From contig CM032798.1 of NCBI GenBank assembly GCA_019155185.1, forward strand, positions 6,151,501 through 6,215,500: DNA of 64,000 bases. The letters are read 5' to 3'. Positions 52,661-64,000 of the stretch are shown here, piece by piece. Position 1 is the first letter of the stretch, and each line of letters starts with the position of its first letter. This DNA comes from Beaufortia kweichowensis (taxonomy: Eukaryota; Chordata; Actinopteri; Cypriniformes; Gastromyzontidae). Below the pieces are notes generated by a model, which worked only from the letters and a program-made list of their open reading frames with translations, was not told where the DNA came from and made no database searches. The position numbers were made by a program, and so were the translations under genes.

Positions 52661-52885
52661 AAAACTTACGAATATAATTAATTATAATCATTTACAGTTG
52701 CGCTCTGTATATTGTATTCAAGCTGTTATTGAATTGCAACTTCTTCTTTATCTGTCTTGTTCTTATTGTTTTCTTAATTGTAGTCAGGAATTTCTTTAAG
52801 CAAGCTCTCCTCTTGGACCAAACCGTCACAAGTGGACAACCACCTGTAGGCTATTCTCTTAACCATCATCCCAGTTCTCCGTTCA

Positions 52886-55746
52886 ATGCCTAACACTGTG
52901 GAAAGTGAAGGCGCCAAGGTATCTGCTAGTACAGGTCAGGAGGCCCCATCACGGGCCCCGGGCAGAGAGGATGAGCGTGAGCGCAGCTTCCTGAGCCCGT
53001 TGACACGTGACGCGTTGCGGGCTCGACGGGCATCAAGTGCTGAGCTCCAACTTCCATGGACCTGCCCCGTGACACATTCCCGGGAGAAGTTCTACACCGT
53101 CTGCTCGGACTACGCGCTGCTTAACCGAGCCCGACCCATCATCACATCTGAAGATGCGCCGCCGGCCAATCCAGACAGCGGGACGTCATTAGTCAAACCC
53201 AACACTGCTTCCCCCTCCCAGAGTCACTCTGGGGGAATAAATGTGTCTTTGGATGGGAACTGTGACATGGAGGTTGTGACATCCAGCAACAAGCCTGTGC
53301 TCGCCTGGGAGATTGACACTTCGGATTTTGATGCGGTATTGACAAGAAAATCCAAGACAAGTATGTTGCTTCATATTAATGATTATGTTAAATATTATTA
53401 GACAATAAGTGAATAGATGTTTACAGAATGTGAAAATGTCAGAGTAATTGTTCAATCTATAAACTGGTGATCTTGAAATTCAGTATGCCAGGAAAATGAG
53501 ATCATACTCACCATCTGCTGTTTGTTAACTTCACAGTGATGACCTCATTGATTCGTGTTTGTGTATGCCTCCAACTAATATAAGGAAGGCACAGTTTTCT
53601 ATGCACATGAATGTCATGTCATGGCGCTTATCTGAACAGATTTTATCTACACAGATTTAGACCAACAGAGACATTCTTTTGCATTTTTAATGACCTTATT
53701 ATATCTAATAACTTTTATAATGTGTGTGTAACAATGTGCTTAATATGCTTTCCATGGTGTTATTTTAATTAAGGTAATTTAATGTATTAATGAATTTTAA
53801 TGTAACTCTGTGTATTGGTTTCTCAGGTAATTTAAAGAAATTAAACTCAAAGAAAATGAAATCATCAGACAGGCCAATCAGAAACATCCAAGATCTGCCA
53901 CCACAAGCCTCTCTGGAAGACATCAAACAGAGAAAAGTCTTGGACCTCCGTAGATGGTATGAGTCTTTACTCGTAATTAAACGAACAAGCAAATAATAAA
54001 CTTATAATGGAGTTCAACTGCTGTTTAAACTATTTGACTTTCTAGGTACTGCATCAGCCGTCCCCAGTATAAAACATCATGTGGAATCTCTTCGCTGGTC
54101 TCCTGCTGGAACTTTCTCTACAGTACTTTAGGAGCAGGCAGGTCTGTGTGTTTCTTGCTAAAATGTTTTAGCGATGTTTAATTGTGTTTAAAAATGAAAG
54201 AATGTGTCTTAAAGTGTATATTTAGAGGCAAGAACAGCATCTATTTTGAGAAATGTAAGCACATCTTTGAAGTCTTTGCAGAAATAGTCAAAAATAACCT
54301 TCACATTTCATTTGTTCAGTCTTCCACCTATTTCTCAAGAAGAGGCCCTGCATATCCTCGGTTTCCAGCCTCCATTTGAAGACATCAAATTTGGACCGTT
54401 CACAGGCAATGCAACTTTGATGCGGTAAGATTACCTTATTTCTTGCTCTTGGAAGTTTCTATTTCAAAATACATTAAGCTGACATATATTTATATACTGA
54501 TGCAGATGGTTCAGACAAATCAACGATAATTTTCGTGTCCGAGGATGCTCCTATATTCTGTATAAACCTCATGGGAAGCACAAGACAGCAGGAGAGACAG
54601 GTGCATGTCAAGTCTTTTTTCATGAAACCCAGACTGTGGTCTGTTGAGGAACTTTTCTAAAGGACTTTTTCAGACCTGTCAAAACTGCTTGGGTGAACCA
54701 ACGTCTTTCTATTTATGTAGTTCATCTGTTATCTAAGCATATAATATGTTTCTGATGTTAGCTGATGGGGCTCTGATGAAACTGACCCAGGGCCTTAGAG
54801 ATGAGTCCATGGCCTACATTTACCACTGTCAAAATCATTACTTCTGTCCTGTGGGCTATGAAGCTACACCATTAAAAGCAGCCAAAGCATACAGGTACAT
54901 CATGCAAACTTTTGTGTTCATTAACTACTTTAATTACGTCTGGCTGAAACGGTTTTAAGAAAAATTACACACTGAAAAGTGGAGGTCATAAATATATATT
55001 TTTAATAAATTTGTTAAAATACAAAATATTTTCACAGGGGGGCACTGCTTCCAAATGAGATGGAACACTGGATTCTCATTGGTGAACCAAGTAGGAAACA
55101 CCCTGCAATCCACTGTAAAAAGTATGTCAAAGTTTCTTTAGTGTGTGGTGTCATTAATACATTTGACATCGATGTCATTTTATTAATGTGTATTTTAATG
55201 CGTAATTAAGACTGATCTTGTTTTTAATTAGGTGGGCAGATATTGTGACAGATCTGAACACTCAGAACCCAGAATACTTTGACATTCGCCATATAGAGAG
55301 AGGCATTCAGTATCGTAAAACCAAGAAAGTAAGTAACGGGGATTATGGCGACAGTAGGTTTAGATATTATTTACATAGATTTATATATGAAATATTTAAT
55401 TGGAAGTGTATGTGATTGATGTAAGGTAGAACTTCCTGTTTCTAACATATCAACATTTTTATAGGTAGGAGGAAATCTGCATTGCATCATGGCTTTCCAG
55501 AGAGTAAACTGGCAAAAGTTGGGACCATGGGCACTGAATCTAGAAAACCTGAGGCATGATCTCCACCATCAGGCTCAAGCAGCAACAGAGGACGGTTCTG
55601 ACGAGAGACCAGTAAAACGTCTGGGCAGGTCCCTCAGCACGGGGAACCAGAAGTCAGACAATAGTTGGAAGCGTTTGTCCAACACAGCAGAGTACAGGCA
55701 CAGAGGCTCTCCAGATAGTGACCCTGATGAAGACATAACTGATTAA
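52886..55746 (+). CDS. bivm: Basic immunoglobulin-like variable motif-containing protein (complete, 9 coding exons)
   Basis: BIVM is a conserved protein of unknown molecular function. Exons: 52886-53360, 53827-53956, 54046-54141, 54320-54424, 54506-54600, 54762-54894, 55038-55121, 55232-55328, 55465-55746; together 1497 bases, 498 residues plus stop (human 503). The start MPNTVESEGAKVS matches the human N-terminal MPN. Conserved blocks in order: [100 protein letters not shown] and WADIVTDLNTQNPEYFDIRH. The first coding exon and the C-terminal tail diverge most. I see no signal peptide. A 5' UTR exon ends at about 51875. It is convergent with pars2. Confidence 0.96.
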
Positions 55747-56774
55747 ATCTAAGGTATCCAATCTTTCACATAACTGGGTGTTCAGGAGTTTTATGGAAAA
55801 ATATTGACCTTTCCAGGTTGTTAGCAACAGTAAAAGGTATATAAAGTTGCAAAGAGGTTAAAGCTCAGGGTTTGTAAGGCCCTTGGGCAAAGATCTTAAC
55901 TCCAGGTTGCTTCACGAGGATCGTTCTTAATCAGTTGTCATTCTTGTGCAACATAACGTGATGTCTTGTGGGAAGAAATTCTGCCAGGTCTGCTCATGTG
56001 ATGATAAAGATTCTTTCATATATTCATATTCTGTTCATAAATACTACCCCAACAGCTTTCCAAGAAGAAGTTAAGTCACCTTTGATATGTCAAAACACAT
56101 TGTGAATTAATAGATCATTAAGTAAATAACTGCACTGTACTAAGGCTGTAGTAAATATTTAATTTTCAGATCTATACCATTATTCAACTTCATGTTATGC
56201 TACTTGTGGTTGATAAATGGAGTACGGTGTGGATTACGGTACAAATAATAAATCTGCATATAAAGTGCTCCTAATAGTACATACAGTAGATGTATTAAAG
56301 GGAAAAAGACAAAGTTATTATAAAGCTGAAGACTCTAAAATTTAAACATGTCAAAAACACGATTGAGTGATAGGAAAATTATGGAGCATCTGTAAATAAT
56401 TCCATAAAGGATTTCAGTGACATTTTTGTGAAACGCTGTAAGCTAAGACTGCATGATTGCCTCCATGTTACATGCATTGCAAATTGTCTTTTTTGCTTAA
56501 AACAGCAACATCTAATGTATAGTGTTTATCGTCTAGTCAACACAAATCTCATGTGAATCTATTGGTATTTTTATTTATAAATAAAATATTTATACACCTT
56601 CTTACAAATCAGTGAGGTATTATGGAGGACATGTTGATATGTTGTTTTATTAGTTGGCAGGATTGACACTGCACCTTTCCAAACAGACCAGTTTATTTAC
56701 AAACGTTCATTTTTAACACACTTTACAGCTCTTTTCTACACACTTAGCCCATTAAATGTGGTTACTCAACATTA
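55747..56774. other. 3' regions between convergent bivm and pars2
   Basis: AT-rich non-coding sequence holding both 3' UTRs. Plus-strand AATAAA words occur near 56248 and 56579, and minus-strand ones near 56651-56646 and 56699-56694. No other gene is visible. Confidence 0.55.
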
Positions 56775-58346
56775 CTAGATAGTTTCAACTCTGCTCAAAA
56801 GATCCACCAGCCCCTCTTTACTAAGAAACATGGTTTCTCCACTTTGCTGACAAAGAACTTCAAATACAGGCAGATCCTCTAAAGCTTTCTGTCCTACCAC
56901 CACCACATACGGATACCCCAGAATCTTAGCATCCTTCAGTCTTTTACCAATGGTCATCTGAGTCCTGTCATCCAGGACCACCTCTCCTCTTAGGTTGGGT
57001 AAACTGTTGTCCAAGCTTTGGGCCAGATCCTCAGACATTCTCGTGGCTTCATGTGCCTTGCTGCCCTTTTTAGGTAAAAGAAGACATACTTGATAAGGAG
57101 CAATTAGCCCAGGCCAGCGAATAGCATCCTCAGACGACAGTACCTCTATAGAGGCGGCAAGGATTCGAGTAACACCCAGTCCGAAACAGCCCATCTCGGC
57201 CACTGACGGCTCATTGGAAGCATTCACAAACAACGCCTTAAACGCTTGTGAATATTTTGTGCCAAGGTAAAAAGTGTGGCCCACTTCAATGCCTTTAGTT
57301 TCAGTCAATTTACCACTTTGGCACTGCGAGCAGTCCGTCTGCCCTGGTTCAATGGTTTCAACGTTGGCAGAAAATCCACAGTTTTCACAAACAATTAATC
57401 TGTCTTCACCGATATCCGCTGGTAGCTGAAACTCATGGGAAAGTGTGCCACCGATGTTGCCAGTGGCAGCCTGAACCTGCACCCAATTCAAGCCCAGCCG
57501 GTCAAACAGACGTCCGTAAGCTCGACACACAGACTGGTACGTGTGAAGGGCTGCCTCCTCACTAATGTCAAATGAATACATGTCTTTCATGTAGAATTCC
57601 CGCCCCCTTAAGAGCCCAAACTTTGGCTTCTGCTCGTCACGAAACTTACGCGTTACCTGAAAGACATAAGCATGTAATTTTAGCAACATATGACAAGCGA
57701 TAATGCACAGCCAGATGTTTGTAAGCGACAATGAAAGTGGTCGTGAAAGCGTCACTAAACAAGCTTATAACCATTTTAATACCTGGTACAGCAGAAGCGG
57801 AAGTTTCTTGTAGGATACCATGCTCTGCGAAGCAAAAAGCTCTGTAACTGCTTCTTCATGAGTCGGCCCAAGGCAGTATTCTGCATTATGGCGATCCTGT
57901 AGCCTGAACATCTCTTTTCCCATGAGCTCCCACCGTCCACTCATCTTCCAAAGTTCTGCACTGCACAGCGCTGGCATGTCAACCTTCTGCCCGCCGATCG
58001 CATGCATCTCCTCATCAATGAGCCGGACTAGCTTCTCCATGGATCTCAGAGCCACTGGTAAATAGTAGAAGCAGCCAGGATTGGAGGGATGGATCAGTCC
58101 CGTCTGCAGCATCAGTCTCTGGCTGCGGCATGTCAAGTCTCCTCCCTCCTGACCTTCCCGGAGGTTGGAAGGCTGGAAGAGACGAGATACGAGTGGTGTT
58201 GGGATGACCGGTTTGGAAGGAGCATGGACTGGAGGAGAGGTGTGGGTGGCACAGTTGATGTGGCTTCTCTTTAAAGCTTTGAAGAAAGTTCTGGACAGCA
58301 GGATAGGAAGTTTGTAAGTTTTACAGTGATGCATCAAGACGTCCAT
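56775..58346 (-). CDS. pars2: Prolyl-tRNA synthetase 2, mitochondrial (complete, 2 coding exons)
   Basis: PARS2 charges mitochondrial tRNA-Pro. Coding exons 58346-57783 and 57656-56775 give 1446 bases, 481 residues plus stop (human 475). The class II aminoacyl-tRNA synthetase core is clear: SQRLMLQTGLIHPSNPGCFY, GPTHEEAVTELFASQ (about 160-174), then RGREFYMKDMYSF and motif 3 GLGVTRILAASIEVL, and a C-terminal anticodon-binding domain ending LLSRVETI. The N terminus before LVSRLFQPSNLREG is basic and variable, as for an import leader. The chosen ATG is the first after the acceptor at 58368. A 5' UTR exon ends with a donor at 59055-59054. The 126-base intron splits the CDS after LLLYQ. The gene is head to head with dnai4. 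Confidence 0.96.
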
Positions 58347-58924
58347 TTTTGACTGGGTTCTGATACTCTGTAAATAAAAGAACAAAGATCAGCACTAAGA
58401 AGTTATACCTCAAATGATAGTTCCTTCCATTATTTACTTAATCATATTTCAAATACCATTAAGTCACCTGAAGGGACCAAAGTAATTGTAAAGTAAAAAA
58501 TATTCTGTGTCAAATATGTAACTGTGGATTTTAAATGAGGGAAATACTAACTTTAATCCCCTAAATACAGGTTGTGTAAATCAACATTTAAATAATGATA
58601 TACATCCCAAATTGTTGCTTGAGCACGTGAGCCGTTTCCTGTCATTTAGTTTTCTAAATATGTATTATTTAATTTTAATTATGTATTTTAGGTTCATAAT
58701 TAGTAATTATAATACGCAAAATATCAACAACAATTGTTTAAAAAAAGCATTTTTATTATTGTGTTTCATAACGATCAATATACTTTATATGAGATTTGTC
58801 CATTAAATGGATTTGCAGGACGGGCGATCTTTAACACAAGCTTGGGTAAATTATTTCCCCTGCTATACATTTCGGGAAGACTGCAAACAACTAAATTCAT
58901 AATCCATAATTACCATCTAAGTGC

Positions 58925-58978
58925 ACATTTACATTTAGGCATTTAGCTGACGCTTTCCAAAGCGACTTACAAACATTA
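58925..58978 (+). repeat. Teleost 'aagcgacttaca' dispersed element end
   Basis: 'tttacatttaggcatttagc' followed by 'tgacgctttccaaagcgact' is the reverse complement of the copy at 11684-11732, nearly base for base. It lies in the pars2 5' UTR intron. Confidence 0.65.
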
Positions 58979-59203
58979 GGAGCTGATGTCACATGCTGTC
59001 ATTACGCTACAAGCTAGTCGTGCACGTTTCATCAAAGCAAAAGATCAAACTTACCGTAGGTTATTTTCTACCACCTGCTTAACTCAAAAATGCTGTCAGA
59101 TCAAACTGAAATCATTTTTGTAGGTACTGCAAGCGCACGCACAAGTCAATCCCCACAAACCAACTTCCTACTGAAAGACAATGGGCGTGTTTGACACACA
59201 ATG

Positions 59204-59315
59204 CTGCGCAGAGTGGTCGGCGTATGACATCAAAGTACCGCGAGAGCGGTTCGAAATCTGCTCTTTTGAATCGCTCTCGCGGTATTTGATGTCATACGAC
59301 GACCGGTCTGCGCAG
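59204..59315. repeat. Long GC-rich inverted repeat (hairpin) upstream of dnai4
   Basis: Left arm 59204-59252 and right arm 59268-59315 are reverse complements, with about four mismatches and one single-base bulge, around a 15-base loop. Each arm contains 'gtatgacatcaaa' and 'taccgcgagagcg' on one strand or the other, so the promoter motif CGCGAGA and a TGACATCA word occur twice as mirror images. It lies about 260 bases upstream of the dnai4 ATG. Confidence 0.85.
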
Positions 59316-59358
59316 TGCCGCATGATGTCGACTGTTTTTCTCGTAGGTTCTTCTTCTG

Positions 59359-59373
59359 GTTACCCAAGGCTAC
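59359..59373 (+). promoter_or_regulatory. dnai4: X-box-like (RFX) site upstream of dnai4
   Basis: GTTACC, three bases, then GGCTAC matches the RFX consensus GTTRCC-N0-3-RGYAAC with one mismatch. It lies about 200 bases before the dnai4 start codon. RFX factors drive many ciliary genes, so the position fits; function is inferred. Confidence 0.4.
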
Positions 59374-59571
59374 TGGTACTCCACACTGCCTCCTACTGTT
59401 TTGGAGTTGAACGCCACATTAGCGCAACAACAGCCGACCAATCAGAAACATTGTTGAAGGAGTCTGTTTCTAAGGTGATTTCAAACGAAACGCTATTCAG
59501 GAGTCAGGCCGTGTTATTGCAGTCATAGGATATAACTTTGTTTATATAATTTGCTAATAAAACTGTGAAAC

Positions 59572-62500
59572 ATGTCTAACACCACAGTCAAGCAGAAGAA
59601 ACCCGCTCTGAAAGTGCCCAAGTAAGTTTTTACTTACTTTACCAAAATATGCGAATCACCAAGACAACAAAATAAAATGTCACACAAATGCTTATACTAT
59701 CGATGCTTATACTATCAGCTTTTTTAAAAAGGTCATGAAGTACATTTTAATTATTTTAATAATGTTTTCTTAGGTCCACTTATAATGTTAGCAAGACTTT
59801 TATCGTAATTTAGGCTATTTCTATCCTATTTTTACCCTTCTTGTTATTGAACATTCTTTGCTTTTTGAATATTCATTTTTTTCTGACAGCATATATAATA
59901 CGACTTATATGCAGTTTTACAAAGTTAATTTCACAGCCTTACAGTACATGAACTAATAAAGCCAAAAGATTATTCCAAATAAACACTTTTTTCTTTCCTA
60001 AACTTGAATTTGAACCTAAACCTAAAATACAGATGTAAAAAATCATGTTCCTGTTTTTTGTCAACTACCCATGTATTTATCTAAAAAAGCTAAAAATATG
60101 TGTGCATCTCCTTATAAACCAAGTTTTATTTCTTTCAGAATACCCAAAACGCTAAATGCCTCATCTGGAATATTCCGTGCAAATCAGAGCATCGCAAAGA
60201 GCACCAACACTTTATTCAGCCGAAGAAGCTTCAGTTCAACAGAAGATAGTAAAGTGGAAAAAAGCTCTGTCCAAACCCCCAAAAACACTGTACAGGTAAT
60301 CACAGTTATTTTTATTGGAAATAAGACTGCAATACTGCAATATTTTTATTAATTCAACATAAAATGATTTTTCCACTTCCAAACCAGGTGTTTGATGAAA
60401 ATGGGCAGGACGTCACTCCTCAGCCATTGTATCATGCCGACCCTTCGGTTTCACAACCTAAACCGGGCAAAATATTTACTGCGCATGACAAATCATGGGG
60501 TACCACCTCTGACTTTCTCTCTGTCACCTTCCAGACAACCAATGCAAGCTTTGCAGCACCGTTTACTGGGTAGTTTTAGTTATACTTTGTCAAGATTATG
60601 GTAGCTGATACAAGCTAAAATAAAAACACATTTGAACATGTAAAACCACAGTCACTGTACTAAAAAGTGATGATCAATGTCACGGCAGGTCTTTTTTTGG
60701 GAGCATTTCGGCATCCAGAATGAGCCAATCGACAGCAGAATCAGTGAATGAAGAAACAGAGGATGTCTTGAAAGCCAATCTGGATAATAGTTTTACAGGT
60801 TTTTGTGCTTTATATATTCCCATTGCCTGCCACACTGTAAAATATATTTTTATCTAAAAACCATTGAATACCCTATTGAAAACTATATGAATACCATTGA
60901 ATAGCATGCTTGCTTTCTGCAGATGTTCAGGCTCATAAAGAGGTGATGGAGGAGCAGGTTGGGACGGTCTTGATGGACAGTTTGATGGATTGTTACCTCA
61001 CTGAGACTGAGATCTTGTGGTTATTAGACATTCCTGCAGTGTCTGTGTCGATAGATTCAACGAATGCTGAAGCAGTAAAGTGAGAGCAAACATCACTTAT
61101 CATCACTTGTCCCAGTTATATTCAAAGTGCATATGCTATAAGAATTTGTTATTTTCTGTTTATTTTTCCAGAATCTATCTACTTTCAATTAAGTAATTAT
61201 TGCTATTTATAACCATATATTTCTTACACTGTATATTTAACACTACAGAACATAATATGAAACTTCATAGTTACGTAAGTATTTTTTCCATTATACTTAC
61301 GTGGCTTATTTGTTTTTTTTTACTAAATGTTATATGTTTTTTCTTTTGAAGGGAAAGAAACAGTGCTTACATAGAAATGTGTAAAAACCGACAAGGCAAT
61401 GATAAGTATGTGGAGCGCTCAATGCAGACATTCAATGGTGCGCCAAAGACAAAGGAGGTCCAAAGTGATGCAGTTACAGTGGTAGAGAAAGGTATAGTAT
61501 TAAAGTCCTACAAATGTGTGCATTTTTATTGTGCCATTAAAGTTATAGACACTTCATGTTATAGACATTTGCAATATAAATTCCCAGAAAATGTAATACC
61601 CAACAAATGGAGAAGGACTGACTCTAACATGAACATAGACAGATGATATGTACAGTAATAAAAACAGCAGTTTGGTATTATTTTAATCATATCCTTTGTG
61701 CAGCTGTCATGTCCACTGTGTGGGACATATATGATTCATTCTGTAATGAAAATGGAGAGATGACTGCAGACACAGCAATGTCTACTGAAGGAAACAAGGC
61801 AATTGTCCCAGACATATCCTCTGAGAGTCCGCAAACCAATTCTAAAGTCATCAACAACAGTGTGTCTATGATCAGCATCACCAGTACAGGTCATTACAAA
61901 TTATAAATATCCATATCACCCATTTTAGGGCAATAGTCTAGATGTTTTGGCAAATTGGATTAAGTTAAAAATGACATTTTACAGGCATGATTGTGTCATG
62001 TTTTTGCAGATTCATCTTATTAACATAAAATCAAATTCTTGCTTTAATTTTTAGGCAGTGAATCAAGCTCTCGTATTGAATCGGAGGCCTCTGTGCGTCT
62101 GGGTAAGGAGGAGTCAGACTCAAAGCTGATCTTACAGTCTGACAGATTCAAGCAGAATGTGGCTGTGATGGAGAGGATGCTTCTGGAGAATATCTTCCAG
62201 CCTAAACTTGCTGCATACAGACAGCTGCCGGTCTTAGAGGGTACTTCTTGTAAAGTAATAGTTCACCCAAAAATGAAAATTATGTTATTGTTTATTCACT
62301 CCTCTGGCTATGTCCATTAGATCCAGACCGGATACAGGCAGAAACAGAGGTGGACGGTTGGACAGAGCAATCCCTGAGCCCATTCCTGGAGCAGCTGTTG
62401 GCCTTCAGATGTGAACTTACCATGAGCCGAAATGTCAGCTGTATGACCTGGAACAAGAAAAACCCAGTACTGTAACACACATTTTATCCATTTGGTGAAC

Positions 62501-64000
62501 ACCATCTATAACTTAAAACAGTAAGTGAGTAAATGAAAAAAATAGAAATTTTGTGTTTTGTTTTCTTACAGGATCTTCTTGCTGTGGGATATGGACAGTT
62601 TGATTTTAAAGATCAGAAACCTGGACTTGTGTGCTGCTGGTCTTTAAAGAACCCCACGGTACTTTGCACTCACTGATGGATGTGTTTAAAAAATACTAGA
62701 TTCATGGAGTTTAGCAGTGTTGGTAATAGGTATTGGTATTAGCTTTTAGTTTTGCAAATATATTGTACCTTTGTTTTGGCAAATTGCTTGTTTGATAGAT
62801 AGAACCATTTGCTAAATATGTGACAAAAATAAAGGTTTAGCATCATTATGACTAAACTTTGTTGGGTATGTTGTTACCTAATGCAATGTAATCATGCATT
62901 TCAAATGTCCAGTGGCCACTTTGTATGTATGCTATACTGTATATCATCCTGTGTTTCTGTGAAGTAAGTTGTTTGTTCCTATGTTTCAGTGGCCTGAGCG
63001 AATCTTTCATTGTGAGAGTGGAGTAACAGCTCTGGATTTCTCGGCTTGTAATGCCAGTCAGATGGCAGTAGGAATGTATGATGGCAGCATTGCTATCTAT
63101 AACGTACAGAGCACAGAGGAAACAGCCATCATCGACAGAAGGTGGAGCTGTGGGCATTCTTACTCTCATTCAGTCTGGACGTTACAAATAGTTATGTATA
63201 GTTAAAATGGGTGTCTGTTAGTGGTTCTCAACTGGTAGGTTGCAGTGCTGGTGTAAAAGGATTAAAAACAGTTTAAACAGATTTTAAAAAAGTTACAGGA
63301 AGTTTTCAGTTTTTATAGGAAGTTTCATTATAAGAACATTTTATTTACAATTTCACTGATGTGTTGCAAAACCAGTTGAGAAACACTACTCTTTATAACC
63401 TAAAAGTTATATAGTGCTGATTTTATACTTAAAGTACTTATAGATAAACTATTTCAAATCTAATCAAACTAATCAAATCTGTTGCAATTTTTTGTTTTCC
63501 AGTTGTTATTAACCTGATCACTGTAGCTGCACATATTGAGCATACACGTGAAAAACTACAATTTTTTTAATTTAAAAAAAATATTTATTATTTAATATTT
63601 ATATTTACTATAAAAAAATTATTTTTAGATTATTACTTAAAAAATAACAAAAACATTTTTAGTAAATTTGTTTAGTTTATGTTCATTGTTATAAAAATGT
63701 TTCAAATATTTAGTCTTGATGAACTTTTCATCAGTATATATTTTGTCATGATTAGATTAGAATTCAATTTTTACAATACGCAAATCACAAATCTGTGTTT
63801 TTAATTCACAATGACCTCACTTCTGTCTTTCCCCATCAAAGTGACTGGGCGGACATGCACACGGGTCCAGTGTGGCAGCTTAAATGGATTAATCATGAGA
63901 AAGGGCGGTCTGGTGAGGATAAAGAGGAGACACTGATTTCTGTGTCAGCTGATGGACGAATTAGCAAGTGGTTCCACCCCAAAGGCATGAAGCACGTCGG
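59572..64000 (+). CDS. dnai4: Dynein axonemal intermediate chain 4 (WDR78), 5' part, continues past window
   Basis: DNAI4 (WDR78, the IC138-type chain) belongs to axonemal inner-arm dynein f/I1 of motile cilia. Exons: 59572-59621, 60139-60295, 60388-60569, 60689-60798, 60923-61079, 61352-61491, 61704-61889, 62055-62240, 62321-62466, 62572-62658, 62990-63141, 63842 to the window edge; about 570 residues so far (human protein about 850), all in phase. The start is MSNTTVKQKKPALKVPK. The conserved core begins at LLENIFQPKLAAYRQLPVLE. WD repeats start with MTWNKKNPDLLAVGYGQFDF, then WPERIFHCESGVTALDFS, GSIAIYNVQSTEE and SVSADGRISKW. The remaining WD repeats lie beyond base 64000. Donors of introns 4 (gttttt), 9 (gtactg) and 11 (gtggag) are weak. 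Confidence 0.95.
62245..62312 (+). repeat. Cyprinid-type dispersed element filling dnai4 intron 8
   Basis: 'gtaatagttcacccaaaaat' then 'gaaaattatgttattgttta' and 'ttcactcctctggctatgtc' follow the typical end of this family, also seen at 39550. The host intron is only 80 bases long (62241-62320), so almost all of it is repeat-derived. Confidence 0.55.
63507..63780 (+). repeat. AT-rich inverted-end element, copy C (dnai4 intron 11)
   Basis: It starts attaacctgatcactg, like the element at 3877, and continues with 'gcacatattgagcatacacg', AT runs, 'gtttatgttcattgtt' and 'ttgtcatgattagattagaa', shared with copy A at 1218-1480. A clear right-end inverted repeat is not seen. No coding capacity. Confidence 0.55.

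Larger units (their letters stand above)
50992..52885. promoter_or_regulatory. Divergent upstream region of nucleoside hydrolase and bivm
   Basis: It holds the likely 5' UTR exon of the hydrolase (donor near 51503-51502, minus) and a bivm 5' UTR exon ending at about 51875 with donor 'agaggtaggt'. The bivm UTR continues in the second exon from 52794 (acceptor 'ttcttaattgtag'). Between the two start areas (about 51500-51850) the shared promoter is expected. Dispersed repeats lie at 51005-51105, 52470-52515 and 52510-52660. Confidence 0.5.
58347..59571. promoter_or_regulatory. Divergent upstream region of pars2 and dnai4
   Basis: Contains the pars2 5' UTR intron (about 59054-58368), a pars2 UTR exon that ends at 59055, a dispersed element at 58925-58978, the long hairpin at 59204-59315, an X-box-like site at 59359-59373 and a CCAAT box at 59438-59442. 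The CpG-rich part from about 59000 to 59520 is the likely shared promoter. Confidence 0.6.

Overview
The window is vertebrate nuclear DNA from a teleost, most likely a cyprinid. The reasons are AT-rich non-coding sequence, short multi-exon genes with GT-AG introns, protein sequences close to fish and human orthologues, and several dispersed repeats that are common in cyprinid genomes. The species cannot be fixed from the sequence. There is no prokaryotic, viral or CRISPR content. I rebuilt gene models exon by exon from splice sites and reading phase; every accepted junction keeps frame.

Layout, left to right. (1) 573-12842, minus: 5' two thirds of usp13 (deubiquitinase), running off the left edge. 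(2) 13903-15726, minus: complete ndufb5 (mitochondrial complex I). (3) 16203-18254, plus: complete mrpl47 (mitoribosome), head to head with ndufb5. (4) 19051-22120, minus: complete actl6a (BAF53a), tail to tail with mrpl47. These four genes keep the relative order and orientation they have at human 3q26.33. (5) 22260-23015, plus: a probable two-exon gene for an 81-residue protein I do not recognise, starting 139 bp from the actl6a start codon on the other strand. (6) 25334-48708, plus: complete tmem131, 41 coding exons, 1790 residues. (7) 49595-50991, minus: complete nucleoside hydrolase of the inosine-uridine family, an enzyme family not known in mammals. (8) 52886-55746, plus: complete bivm. 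(9) 56775-58346, minus: complete pars2 (mitochondrial prolyl-tRNA synthetase). (10) 59572 to the right edge, plus: 5' part of dnai4/wdr78 (axonemal dynein intermediate chain), head to head with pars2.

The genes do not form one pathway. Three of them (ndufb5, mrpl47, pars2) serve mitochondria, and four divergent pairs probably share promoters: ndufb5/mrpl47, actl6a/novel gene, nucleoside hydrolase/bivm and pars2/dnai4.

I found no new multi-gene system. The items most worth a second look are the unrecognised two-exon gene, a long GC-rich hairpin plus an X-box-like site in the pars2/dnai4 promoter region, a dnai4 intron that appears to be made of a dispersed repeat, and two GC-AG introns. Exon coordinates were read by eye and may be off by a base or two where AG/GT choices are ambiguous.
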